Below, one piece after another: positions 11,510 to 23,032 of a DNA stretch of 64,000 bases. Source of the DNA: Gelatoporia subvermispora B (lineage: Eukaryota > Basidiomycota > Agaricomycetes > Polyporales > Gelatoporiaceae). The notes beneath the pieces are model-generated. The model was not told the origin of the DNA and ran no database searches. It saw only the letters and a list, made by a program, of their open reading frames with translations. How positions within the stretch are numbered: the stretch's first letter is position 1; the number at the start of each line of letters is the position of its first letter. The translations under genes were made by a program, and so were the position numbers. The DNA is taken from assembly GCA_000320605.2 (NCBI GenBank), contig KB445801.1:887506-951505 (forward strand), written 5' to 3'.

Positions 11510-13171
11510 TTACCGACCGGCGCGTCTGACACGGGTCTTGGGGAACTCCAGCGGCACTTTGAGAACCGCGCGCTTCGCCTCTGCCGCACCGTCAGGCAGG
11601 CCGAGACGCTTGACTTGTGCCTGATCGAGTTTCTCGACCTTGCAGCCGAGTGATTTGAACAGCATGTTCACCCTGGCGAATGGCCGACTGTGAGGAACAC
11701 TTAGTAAATGGGTAAGGGCTGCAGACGTACTTGTCAACGGCCATGCTGAGGTCGTGCGCGACCGCAGTCGTGTCAGTTGCGAAGTCATCCATCCGGAGAC
11801 AGAGCGCGAACATGTGCGTGAGCAGACTCGTCTCCGTTTGGGAGGTCGTCTTTGCGCTATGAGCAGCGAACACATGAAGCATGTCAGCCATTCCAGAAGA
11901 ACCGCAGCAGTATTGTGAGAGGGAAGAGGACGTACGTATTGGTGTTCCGCACGGTTTCCGTGAATCGCGACAGCAGGCCGTCAATAACAATGCTCGGGAC
12001 GTTCCCTAGCTTCGTCTGCAGCGTCTGCCGGTCGCTGACGGACCGAGACGCAGCGCGGAACGCAAACATTGCTGAGATGTATATCAAAATCTTCCTATAT
12101 TCCCAGCGTTTCCGTCAGCAACCCGCCGGCGCCGTCTAGTATCCGTGAAGTATCGGGCCTACTCACAGGTTACTTTTGCTCAGCCTCGGCGCCTCGAATA
12201 GAAGGAAGAGGTGGTCGTTGATCCAATTCGAGCGGGAGTACGGGAGTAGCGCCTTGCGTTTCTCATGGCTTCCCGCACTACGGAACGCGCCAATCTGAAT
12301 GGCATTAAGCTCGGCCTCCGGGATGATGTTATGCAGCGGGTACACGTCGTTCGGGCGTGTCGCGTCTGCATTATACGCGGGAATAAGCCGGCTGCTGTCA
12401 GCGGATGCCTTCGCCTCCTCTGCGTCAACAGAGCGGATGGTTTGTCAAATGTCAGCGAACGACGGCCCTCGTGACCCGACAAGTACAGCGATAGACGCAC
12501 CTTGTGTCGGCAGGCTGCCGGTGTTTTGTTGAATGGTATCCTGCAAGTGTCCAGTGACACCCTGCATCGCGTCGACATCCACACGGTTGCGCTCTGCCGC
12601 GCGAATGGCCGCCTTGGCTTTCTTCGTACCGAATGCCTCGCCCAGACGATTCCGTAGCGCCACCCGCTCGTCCTCGGTGACCGCCATCGACCGCAGGTTC
12701 TTTAGCGCCTTGACTTGGCGTGTGAGGATGTGCAGCGGTGCAGGTCGGAGGGTTGTCGTCTTTGTTCGCTTGTCATAGATGCCGACGAGGTAGCTGTGTG
12801 GGGTTGGCGTTGATAACTGGGAGGACGAGAGTGGAGGCTTACCTGCACCCAGGCGCTGCAGAGTCGCCGGAGTTGAAGAACTCGACAGCATCGGTCTCTC
12901 CAGCGAGGGTCATCTCCCGAGCATTGAAAGGAACATCGCTGTCCGATATGCTGGCCGCATGGCACTGAAATGGTGTATTTCTTCCTGGCTGCAGAGCGGG
13001 GAAGCTCGCTGGAGATGCTGTTCACATAATGCTGGTGGGACATCTCGGCACGCACATACCTAGCACAGGGCCAAGCTTCGTCGGAGGCTGACCATCCAAC
13101 TGCAATGTCACCGAGGATGATTCGTCCTGCGCGGCATCGCGCTTTCGTTTCTTTGAAGGTATAGAGGACAT
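11510..13171 (-). CDS. RPA49: RNA polymerase I subunit RPA49
   Basis: Homologue of yeast A49, the Pol I subunit that with A34.5 forms a TFIIF-like dimerisation module and has a tandem winged-helix C-terminus aiding initiation and elongation. Exons on the minus strand: 13060-13171, 12843-13017, 12501-12793, 12167-12419, 11936-12094, 11731-11856, 11510-11687, giving 431 aa with phases consistent throughout. The N-terminus starts MSSIPSKKRKRDAAQ, a basic nuclear-localisation-like stretch. The strongest family marks are HILTRQVKALKNL, LGEAFGTKKAKAAIRAAERN and the C-terminal YISAMFAFR...TKLGNVPSIVIDGLLSRF block. The length matches the family (about 400-450 aa). It is convergent with the Unc13-like gene and nothing suggests co-regulation with neighbours. 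Confidence 0.9.
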
Positions 13172-15192
13172 GCTGGAGTTGCACCTCTACGGAGGCTCTG
13201 CGTCTGCTTTTGGCAATAGAAAATCTGACCTTCCGACTACTGTCGGAGTCCAAAACGCTATGCGTGTGAATCTTTATCCTATAATGATGTTGGGTCTCCG
13301 TTCCTAAGTGTGGGATTATATTCCCATTCTCGGTAACCCCGCCCCCGGCGGGTTCTCAGACGCCCGATGAGCCACCACTGCACGTCTCGACAAATCCTAC
13401 GAGACTGAAGCTGAAGATTGGGCCTAGGGGCTCCTAGCGAGGAGCATCTGCATCGCTCAAGTGGAACCAGGCTATTCACGCGAATAGACAATTGTTCTTT
13501 ACCACCATTGCTAGCTATCGGCAGGCATACAGTGTCATGCGGCAAAAACCGACCTCCCTCGGGAAGGCGTAATTTTGCTATAGGAGCCAAACCCTCGCGT
13601 TCTAGGACAGAAAGTGGGGTAAATGAGCGTAAATCTGGATTTTGTGATCACGTGACCTATTTTTACTTTTTGTCGACAAAAAACCGGAAGTATGACTACC
13701 TAAAAACAGATGTTCAAACACATTTTGTAGCATAATGCGGTCTCAAAATAAAAAACCTCAACTTTACACAGTCTCAGCAAGCGTTGGAGAGCATATCATT
13801 CGGCTCAGGACTGACTGCTCCGTCTGTGAGTGTGGATTTAGCGCCTAATTGTCAATTATGGTGTATTAGTCATCTTCTCACGACCCCCCATAAAGGGTAG
13901 ATTTACTTTTGGCCTCGCCAAAATTTTGAAAAGTGCCCAGATCAGAATTTTATTGAGATAGTCATGTAGATATGATGTATTCTGTACGAAATCCACGATT
14001 TAGTGAGTATCGGACAACATCCGCGGGTGCAGATACAAATGCGCGAGACGGGGTGCCAAGAGGTCGGGTTTGAGCGCCGGACACTGTACCGGTCTCTGAC
14101 CGCGGAAAGTCTGGACCCGCTCAGGGGCCGCCGGTAGAGAGTAAGCGTCACATCTTGCGCGATTCACTCCACTGAGTCTATCTATGTAGAGTCTAGACTT
14201 ATCATTGTGGAGAGTTTCCATTCCTAGGCTCCCGTTCGGGTCTGCGTGAACGCCGGTGCGTACTATTGCCAGGTGCTCGGAGGTGCTCGGGCTCATTGTC
14301 AAATTCATATGGACATTGCACTGACGCTCTCATCGACACACTTCACAGGCAGAAATATGAAGGCTATCCTGACCGAAGCTGTCGACCTCTGTCGACCCAT
14401 CCCGAGTGTTGCTCGCGAGCCTGCATGTGCCGCCGAAAGACACCCGAGTCGCACCCGATGTGGCTGAGCCGCACCGCCCCGGTGATCAATTTGGAAATCT
14501 CCCAATCTGCATCCATCGCCATGTTATCTGCGCATCTCCTATGCGCATGCGTTGAATCGCAGAGACATCGGACACGCTGAGTGGGCGACTGCTGAGGAGG
14601 GCCACACTGAGTCAGCGCCCACTCGGCGGCACCAGGCGGCGCCGCTGCTGCCGCAAACCGTGTGCGGGGTCGAGACCCGCTGCGACGCGGCTGCGTCAGC
14701 TCGCTCGAGGCGCCCATGGCGACTGCTCGCATCGCGCTGCCATCGTGCTGCCAGGATCATCAGCTGAATCACCAGCTTTTGCCACTGGCTGCCACTTGAC
14801 TGTGTGTTGCCTGCTGCGCGTGTCCGGCGCACGGCCTGACTCGGGGGAACGCGCACGCCTCGATGCCGTCACCGTGTTGCTCTGTTCTGCAAGTTCTGAC
14901 TCATGGATCTTCCGGATGCGCCTCCAGGCCGCACAGCGACCACCATCCGTTAAAAGCGCAAGCCCCTTGGGCCCGAGCGAACCCACCCCAGCGCCCGCCA
15001 CCCCATCCCGTTGCGTTTCGCATCGCCCCTCTTTGGGCCTCACGACAACGACCCTGTCCTCCTCTCACGGCTGTCGCCGCTCGCCGCTCGCCGCGCACAG
15101 TACATAGCGGCCGTTTCCAGCTCACCTATCTTTCTCCCCGCCCCATCTCGCAGCGAGGCAACCACACCTAGATTCCAACTTCCACTACCAGG
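13172..15192. other. Intergenic, with AT-rich island 13600-13960
   Basis: About 2 kb without a supportable gene. 13600-13960 is clearly more AT-rich than its surroundings (runs of T and A around 13650-13700 and 13735-13760) and includes a CACGTG at about 13648 next to the palindrome GTCGAC. The last 600 bp before 15193 are C/T-rich and are probably promoter and 5' UTR of the following gene. Confidence 0.4.
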
Positions 15193-15810
15193 ATGTCGTC
15201 TGCTGTTGCATCCTCCTCGAACAGCATCGCGTTCCCCTCCCCGCGCCCCTATTCGCCAAACCAGGCGTACAGTCTTTACTCTACCAGCTGCGATCCGGCG
15301 AGACTCAGCCCTGTACAGTACGACGAACGCGGTCGTCAGAAAAAGTATACCGAGAGCTCAGCACAGCGCCGCGAGCGTGTCGAATTCCTGCGTCGCCGTG
15401 AGTGGACGCGCCGCATAGCGGACTGGATCAACGACTCTGCCAGCGTGAAGTCCAAGGTGCGCGCTGTGGCTTGCTATTCTTCAGACTTGAGCTCACTTAA
15501 TGAACGATACGGTCAGATGCTCGCATCACCATATTCCGTCGAGGACTTTCTCGCTGCAACCCAACAACGTCACTTCGTGGAGCCCGACGAGCCATACGTG
15601 ATCTATACTGCATCTCCTGCGTCGAGCGGTTCGCGCGCCGATACCCCGCCGGCGGCGTCGCTTCCGCCACTCGACCCACCGATGTCTCCATCCATGAGCC
15701 CCGTGCACACACCTCTGCAGCGTCAGCGTTCACGCGGCGGTCCGCACTCGCGGCACTCGTCACTGTCTTCGATTTCGGAGGAGGATGAGTCACAGTCGCC
15801 CGTCGTCTGA
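15193..15810 (+). CDS. Hypothetical Ser/Pro-rich protein
   Basis: I do not recognise this gene. One open frame of 205 aa starts at an ATG after a pyrimidine-rich leader. A 60 bp stretch at 15457-15516 begins GTGCGC, ends GGTCAG and contains CTTAAT; removing it keeps the frame and gives a 185 aa product, so it is either an intron or retained coding sequence. The N-terminal part is Ser/Pro/Tyr-rich. The middle has a charged helical segment (ESSAQRRERVEFLRRREWTRRIADWI). The C-terminal third is proline- and serine-rich with PPMSPSMSP-type repeats and an acidic end (SSISEEDES). No signal peptide or membrane segment is visible. It is probably intracellular and partly disordered. Confidence 0.6.
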   Translation: MSSAVASSSNSIAFPSPRPYSPNQAYSLYSTSCDPARLSPVQYDERGRQKKYTESSAQRRERVEFLRRREWTRRIADWINDSASVKSKVRAVACYSSDLSSLNERYGQMLASPYSVEDFLAATQQRHFVEPDEPYVIYTASPASSGSRADTPPAASLPPLDPPMSPSMSPVHTPLQRQRSRGGPHSRHSSLSSISEEDESQSPVV

Positions 15811-16817
15811 AAGTCCGGTTCAACCCCACATATGGGCCGCCCGCCACCATACATTATTGGTCCGCGCTTATTGCCCCCATCTTACATCTCCACATCCAAC
15901 TGTCATCTTACGCGTGACTGCCATGGGGCGCCGTCCGCACTGTCCGCACAGGTCGCTTTCTTGCTCATCGTCGTGATTATTTAGGAGAAAGAGGAGTGGT
16001 GCGGTGCGGAAGGCCAGCAGGTCTGCCTCACATGTTGTATCGCTACCATGCACTGCATTGCATTATACCGTAGACTGGGCATCATCTGAGCACTAGTCAA
16101 TAATTCTCCGTCCTGTACAGTAGAATACATCTCCGTCGTAGTTATCTCGCTGGCTCGTTGCAATCGTACTTACGTTACTTACTAAGTGGCGCGTGTTGTG
16201 GCTGTTGTAATTCTGTCGGCTATTGTCGATCTTTCTGGTGAAGTTCACGATCTATTTCACGTCGTGACGGGCTCATGTGAATTATTGTCAGGTCTTTCTC
16301 ATTGAAAAGCTATGGCTGCGTGCATCCGGAGTTTCAATGGCTGTGTTCACGACACTGGCACTGGACATATTCAGTCATATTTCATTGTTTTTTCGTGGCT
16401 GCAGAATCGCTTCAGTTCGTATATCTCAACATACTATATGTACATTAGAAAGCTTTGAATAGGGCGAGTTATTGTAGGCTACACAACCGAGGGCGATCGA
16501 GAGGTGGAACGGAGAACGAGAAAGTCGAGCCGACGCGCGCCTCCCGCGGTGGCACGCTTTTCTCCTGCGGTGAGTCTCCAGCCACACCGGTCGCAACTCT
16601 ACACAATATTCTGATAATTGATCGGCTTTCCAGGCCACAATTTGCAGCACCGCTGCGCTCAGCACGAGCTAAGGATTCTCCGGGCAGCTTTGCTTCACGA
16701 CCTGACTTGTCGCGAGCATACATACCACATCAGGTCACGCCCGCGCTGGAGACAAGATCACTTGCTCGCAGCGCCGTACCTGTGCTTCCTACCTTACGCT
16801 AAAGGGCTGCTTGCCAT
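15811..16817. other. Intergenic between the Ser/Pro-rich gene and SET2
   Basis: About 1 kb. The last 200 bp should hold the SET2 promoter and leader. No gene, repeat or RNA gene is visible. Confidence 0.4.
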
Positions 16818-19800
16818 ATGATGTCGCGCCCCAACACGCCGCCGCTGAAGCTCGAGCCCCGGAGCCCCCCGCTCTCTCACGAGCTAGCGGGCGGACGGGC
16901 GCCTGCGACCTTCGACCGGTCCTCTAGCACCGACACTGCCATGAAGACAGAACCAGACGCTTCCGCGTCCGTCAAGCCTGAGCAGGACGACGTCAAGATG
17001 GAGGACGCTTTCGTGAAAAGAGGGGAGAGTGACATGGACTGGGCGGCGAAAGAGGAGCCGGAGAGCGAGGAGGCGAGCTCGTCGAGTCGCAGCGCCTCCG
17101 CCGAGTTGCGCATGAAGTTCGAAGGCGACGAGCGGACGTTCGCTACGCCTCCTGTGTCTGCTCGGGCAGCGAAGAAGCCCCCGCGCCCCGAGCCGCAGCT
17201 GATAGGGCACCTCCCCCGGGCAGAAGAGGAGGCTATGCGGACGTTCGTCGAGATTAAGGGTAATCACTATCAGTATGGCACGTTGGGCCGTTCGAGAGAG
17301 GCCTTGGAGAGCATGACATGCGACTGCCAGTACGAGCATGGTAGGTAATTTTTGTTCTGGCCACTGCTAGGACAGCCTGGCCGGGGTAGCGCACATATGA
17401 GCGACGTGCTGATTACGCGGGTAGGTGTTGACGACGAGGAGATGGCTTGCGGCCACAGTTCAGACTGTATCAACCGCCTCACTCAGGTGGAGTGTCTGCC
17501 TGATGATTGTCGGTGTCGGTCTTACTGTCAGAACCAACGGTATGTGATACCTCTTATGGCTTTGTCCGACGAGGCCTACTACGTGAGTCATGCTCACTTC
17601 CATTATCAGATTCCAGCGGAAGGAGTATGCCGACATTGAGGTCGTGAAGACCGAGAAGAAGGGTTTTGGGTTGCGAGCGGGAGCGGATCTGCGGAAGTGA
17701 GTGCACAATTCTAATATTGTAGCAAGTGTATGGTTGGATTCACACTAACATTTACACGATCTTCAGAGATACCTTCATCTACGAATACGTTGGTGATGTC
17801 GTCAGCCAACCATCCTTTCTCAAGCGTATGCGACAATACGCCGAGGAGAACATTCGCCACTTCTACTTCATGATGCTGCAGAAAGACGAAGTACGTAGTT
17901 TGCCCAGAAAATTGGACAAAAGACTGATTCGAGCGACAGTTCATCGACGCTACAAAGCGCGGTGGGATTGGACGGTTCGCGAATCATAGCTGCAATCCAA
18001 ACTGCTACGTGGCAAAGTGGACTATAGGCGAGCATGTCCGCATGGGCATCTTTGCGAATCGTTACATCAAGAAGGACGAGGAGCTGACCTTCAACTACAA
18101 CGTTGACCGATATGGGTCAGTGGCCGCGATTGCTATGTCTGCCCCATAGTATTGATGGTATATGTCCAGGAATGATGCGCAACCATGTTATTGCGGGGAG
18201 CCAAACTGTGTTGGCTTCATCGGTGGCAAGACACAAACCGACCTTGCGGCTATGGACGATTTGTATCTGGACGGTAGGATTCCTGCATCTATTCTTCCTG
18301 CTAGCTTTTGCTTACCTATTATGTCAAGCGCTTGGCATTTCTGAGGAGGTGGAATCCTTGGGCTTGAAGGGTAGCAAGAAGAAGAAAGGCAAGAAGCTGG
18401 ACGAGGACTATCTTGTATGTGACCTTCAGGGCTATAGTGGATTGCCTCAATCTAATCTGGATCGCAACTTCAGCCCACCCTCAAGCCCATCATACTCAGG
18501 GATGTGCCCAAGGTTATACAAGCAATGCGACAGACTCAGAGCCGCAAGGTCATGTTCAAGTTGCTCACGCGTATCAAGGTACTTCATCATGTGTTGAGTT
18601 TCGCAGAATCGTACTCATAACTTGCCACAGATGACCGAGGACCAGGCTGCTTTACGCCAGCTTATGCGCCTGCGTGGCTTCAGTCTCATGACCAACATAC
18701 TTGAAGACTATGATAACGACCTCGAGATTACCACTTTGGTGAGTGTGACTCAATGATACGAGTATTGCCCTGTATTCTGATCGCGTCATTAGGCACTGGA
18801 ATGCATGATGACATGGCCTCTTATCCAACGCAACAAGGTGGAGGACTCGAAGGTTAATATACCTGTACAAGCATGCGCTCAGTCTGAGAATACTGTACTT
18901 GCTGAGATGGCGAAGAAGGTACTTGCCATTCATCCTGGTGGTTCACCTGTGACTCAGACATATGTGTTTTTATCAGCTGCTCGAGCAGTGGGAAGCGCTG
19001 GAGTACGCATACCGTATACCAAAGCGCGTGAAAGGGGTATGTGTGCCAACATGATTTGATAAGTTTTCTATACTCATTACGTGTTTCGTAGGACGGCGGG
19101 GAGGAGCACTGGGAGAGTGTGATTGTTCTTGCAAGTGATGATCCTGAGCGTCCGCACAAGCGTCGGCGGGAAGACGAGCTGCTCGAGAGCGTCAGCATCG
19201 GAATCAAGCCGCTTGGTTACCGTCAATCGCAGGCGGCGCCTCCTTCAACTGTCCAGACGCCGCGGCATGAGGCGCCCCAGCCGAAGCCAGTGAGCTATGC
19301 GCCCAAGAAGGAGGACATCGCGGCGACCATCGCTGCGGCACAGAGGGCTGCGCTAGCAGCTAAGCAAGCCGCGGAGCAGGAAGCCGCGGCGAAGGCTGCA
19401 GAAGAGCGCAAGAGGGAGGCGAAGGAAGCGCGGCAGCGCGACCATAAGCATCAAAAACAGTCTAACGAGGAAAGGGAGGCGAACAAGGAGAAACGGCTCA
19501 TGAAGCTTGTCGGCGCTATTGTGGTCAAGTGCATGTCCAAGTACCAGAAGCAGATGGACCATGACACGTTTAAGAAGCATGCGAAAGAGGTGTGTTTCTC
19601 GAATAGTGTTATATTCTAAATCGCTGAACTCGGTATGCAGCTGACGCAGATCATTGCTGATAAGGAGAAGAAGTCGACAAGTTACAAGGAGGGTAAACTT
19701 GACGCATTGTCTGACGAAAAAGTGGCGAAAATCAAGAAGTTCGCAAAAGAGTACATCGCGAAGGTACTCCGCAAATTGGACAAGTCCGGCCAGAGACGCA

Positions 19801-20192
19801 AACCATCCTCTTCCTCTGGCTCTGGCTCTCATCCTGGCGATGCTCCTACTATGTCGACCTCAACTCCTGACGACGCTGACGACGCTGACGATACACTGAT
19901 TGTGACAAACCTCTCGGTAGAGGACATGATGGATCTCGACCCAGACTATCTTGACAATTCGCGCGACGGAGAGGATGGCGCCGACCATCAGTCCTTCGAG
20001 CACGACCGACACTCAGAGCGATCTGAGAGCGCGCTTCGGGAGAATGGCGAACCGCATTCTGGTGGTCGTTTCCGTAGTACATCTGTGTCTGATCCGCGAC
20101 GACGCCATCGGAACGAGGAGTGCGGATGGGACCCAGATCAGGAGAAGCCGAGCGTTCTGCAAGGGCCGAGTGTTGTTTCTGTTGGGTCATAG
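16818..20192 (+). CDS. SET2: SET2 histone H3 lysine-36 methyltransferase
   Basis: Chromatin enzyme that methylates H3K36 during transcription elongation while bound to the phosphorylated Pol II C-terminal domain. Exons: 16818-17340, 17425-17539, 17610-17696, 17767-17890, 17940-18115, 18170-18273, 18329-18414, 18474-18578, 18631-18738, 18793-18918, 18977-19036, 19092-19589, 19641-20192 (887 aa). After a disordered acidic N-terminus come the Cys-rich AWS domain (about 168-212, [16 protein letters not shown]), the SET domain with NHSCNPN and ELTFNY, and the post-[12 protein letters not shown] long Ala/Lys/Glu coil leads to an SRI domain at about 672-752 ([18 protein letters not shown] ... [11 protein letters not shown]), which binds phospho-CTD. 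The C-terminal 140 residues are Ser/Asp-rich and look disordered. I do not see the WW domain found between SET and SRI in many Set2 proteins. ATG is doubled (16818 and 16821); either could be used. Confidence 0.93.
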
Positions 20193-21639
20193 CTGCTTCT
20201 GTGTACGTTGCCAGGACTCGTATGTTTATGTACTAATTTGTCGATGCCGTGGACGTGGGGAGGGGTCCCACATCCTGTATAGGCAATGTGATTGGCAAGC
20301 AGTACTGCGCTAGAATGGCCCCGGCCTGGATTCAGCCCGTTCCATGAATGAGTGGGCAACTGAGCTCTTAGTACACCATAGGTAAGTGGAATAGTTAGAC
20401 AGATCGCCTAGGGTGGCATCTCAGGCGCAACCACAACGCTGTTAGACGTTCGCGTACAGAACTCAATTGACAGCGGAAGGCGCTGGAGCGTACAGGACAG
20501 CGTTCGTGCAGCCTGTCCTCAAGCTGTGCCCCCCCAATCACCATTCGGACGGGTTGAGTATCAGCTGTTCTCTTGAGGGTAATATCCCACTTGCGTGGCC
20601 TGCAAAATCAGTGTTACCATTGACCTTGTGTGGCCAGGCCTCAACGTTTCAACCCCGGAGCTGATGTAACATTTTCGGGACATCTGTCCTTTGATGAAAA
20701 GATCGGTGTGCGATGTTGTGGCTGACTGGCATCTCAAGGATCATGTTCCGTATCCGGACTCTCGGCTACGACTGATACGTACTAGGAACAGCGATGGCAT
20801 GGTGATGTCCAAATTCGTACGTCAGTGGCCGGCATCGATGCTAGCGTCCTTCGTTGGACAGGCCTTGATGGACAACCTATAGAGAGTTGTCCATCACTGA
20901 GACAAGTCCATGGACTACCCTGGAACCACTGGCAGCATATTAAGGCTCAACACGGACAAGGAGGAATGCAACACAATTGCACACTCGCCGGGACCCTTGC
21001 TTATGACCAATTATCGCTATGATAGGCTGAACTTGATAGTATCCATCGATGTTTTGTGCATCGTGATGGTACCCATGTCCTCATCTCGATCACCCCATTA
21101 TACACAGAACCCAGCGCTCAACTGCCACATACGACGGCTCGCCATCGCCTTTCCTTTCAATGCCATGGCACCAGTCCAGAACTTAGCTTGCTAAGGGCAA
21201 TACGCCCGTCCTTCAGATCTCTTACTTGTTGGACTATCCTCCGTTGACCCCATCCAATTTTTCTCGAACTTCTGCACTCTGGTCACTAGCTATTCAGACT
21301 AGATGGTCCACAAGACTGCTCAACTATGGTTTCTGGTGATCAGCTTTATGCCCTTCCAATCCATTCTTGTTGTAGAAATCACCAAATACGGTAATCTTTC
21401 ACGTACCGTAGCTTAGATAATCAGGGCGCCTAGCGCACGCGTCCATACGAGTCGACGTATGTTCGACTTCCCTCAGTCTCGTATCCCGAGCTGAGGGTAA
21501 GTCCATAGTCTATCTACCGTAACTACCTACTTACAGCATACCTAGGCAAATCCCTAGGTATAGTACATCTAATATAATTAGTCTCGTATCCCGAGCTGAG
21601 GGCAAATCCCTAGCCGGTTTCTACAATTCTTCTCCTCGC
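20193..21639. other. Intergenic after SET2, with a 30 bp direct repeat near its end
   Basis: No gene is supportable. At the right end a 30 bp block (AGTCTCGTATCCCGAGCTGA plus GGG...TCC) occurs at 21475-21504 and 21580-21609 with two mismatches. Between the copies are CCTAGG palindromes around 21541 and 21553. The second copy ends just before homology to the membrane-protein family starts. Confidence 0.6.
21475..21609. repeat. Pair of 30 bp direct repeats
   Basis: Two near-identical 30 bp copies (21475-21504, 21580-21609) separated by 75 bp. They sit at the 5' breakpoint of the truncated gene copy that follows, so they may mark the insertion or recombination event that removed its start. Confidence 0.75.
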
Positions 21640-23032
21640 AATGTGACTACTGATGACTACTATGGAGACCTAATAACTGGCGAAGAATTCAACTATGTAG
21701 GTGCTTGGAGTGTTGGACAAGGCCGCGGTACGGGTTTCGCGAACCTGGACCTCTCGCAAATATACGAGGGCACATGGCACGTTGGCTTGACGGTCGAAAG
21801 CACTGGCGCCATGTACACTACCGTAAACTTTCCTGGTATGCTGGTATTCTGAACTACTGCCCGATAGAAAGCCTGATAAAGATCACTAGGCAATGCTTTA
21901 TGGGTTTATGGTGTGCTTACGCATGGCTCGATGGAATGGAGGACTGGCACAAACTTGACCTTTTTGGTTGACGGGCAAACGACCGGGTCATTCCTGGAAA
22001 CACCTGTAGATAGCAATGCTTCCGACGCGACCTACGACCACAACGTCCTGCTGATGAATCAAGGTTCATTAACGAACGGGATGCACAACTTCACACTCGC
22101 GAGATGAACTTCTCAGTCATCCTTGATCGCATGGTGTACACGTATGCAATAAGGTGCCAAATGTCGTCCTTATCAGCTGATCTCTGCAAACTTATTAGGA
22201 CGTTCGACGAGACCCTAACGCATGCAACTAGTGGACTCGCGGAGCTCGCTGAGTCGTCCGTCGCGCATTCCCACGGATTTAGTAACCAAGCTATCGCCGT
22301 GATCGCTGTACTCGCAAGTGTAGGGAGTATATCGGTCGTTATCCTCATCCTCACATTATGCTATATACGCAAACAACGCTGGAGACGGCATGTAATTAGG
22401 ACCTCCACTTCGAATTCTTCTGTGAATTCATTCACTCACTGGTGTGGTAAATGACACTCTCCAGCGCATTCGAATTAAGACATCTCTTGACAGACTTCGA
22501 CACGACGTTTGCAACTGTCGTCGCTCCCCCTACGTACCAAGAGGCTATGTCTTCGCGATCTTCTTTCGAATCTCTCGCGACTGCGCGATCGGAGAAAGTG
22601 TTTCCAGCCAGAAGAGCAACCCTCACAAACGAGTATCGCTTGGCCGCTCTACACTCGCTTTTAGAAATGGCTGAATCGCCCAGTGCGTCCGGCGATGGTG
22701 AGAGACTACTGAGGCTAGTAGTCTCAGTCCCAGACAGCACCATCGGGCCATCTGCCAGTCGTCTGGGGATCCATATTCAGCATCCCCTAAATCGAAAAAC
22801 TCTCACAAAATCAGATACATTCGACGAAGACATGGCTCATCATGGAGGTATAAAACTCGGCTGCGATGATGCGCCGGTCAAAGACTCCCCGACCACTTCC
22901 GCCCATGGACAGTTCCGCCTTGCCTATGAGAGATAGTGATTCGCTCGAAATTCCTGCACTAGAAAGGCCATCTATCGAGGAAGACCAGCCACTTTTAGCA
23001 AGCTGGCTCGAGGCGTTTGGTCTGCAGTCCTA
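21625..23032 (+). pseudogene. Pseudogene of the single-pass PPxY membrane-protein family (copy 1)
   Basis: This copy matches the intact genes at 44267-45436 and 51257-52407: NVTTDDYYGD, then an intron, then ALWVYGVL, NLTFLVDG and HNFTL, a transmembrane helix (AIAVIAVLASVGSISVVILI) with basic stop-transfer IRKQRWRR, and a tail with PPTY (22526-22537). It is broken. There is no start codon or signal peptide. The ectodomain cysteines and the WHD of the conserved TWHD are gone (GTWHVG). Exon 2 (21890-22141) has an out-of-frame deletion of about 4 nt before REMN, and one extra base lies at the end of exon 3 (about 22440). The tail reads on in an unusually long open stretch (22451-22936), with a further frame change before 23032. 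It therefore cannot encode the family protein. Confidence 0.78.

Noticed and set aside
13600..13960. AT-rich island as one copy of a MITE together with 53200-53360
   Set aside because: Both are AT-rich with a CACGTG followed by T-runs, but I could not align their ends or find matching terminal inverted repeats.
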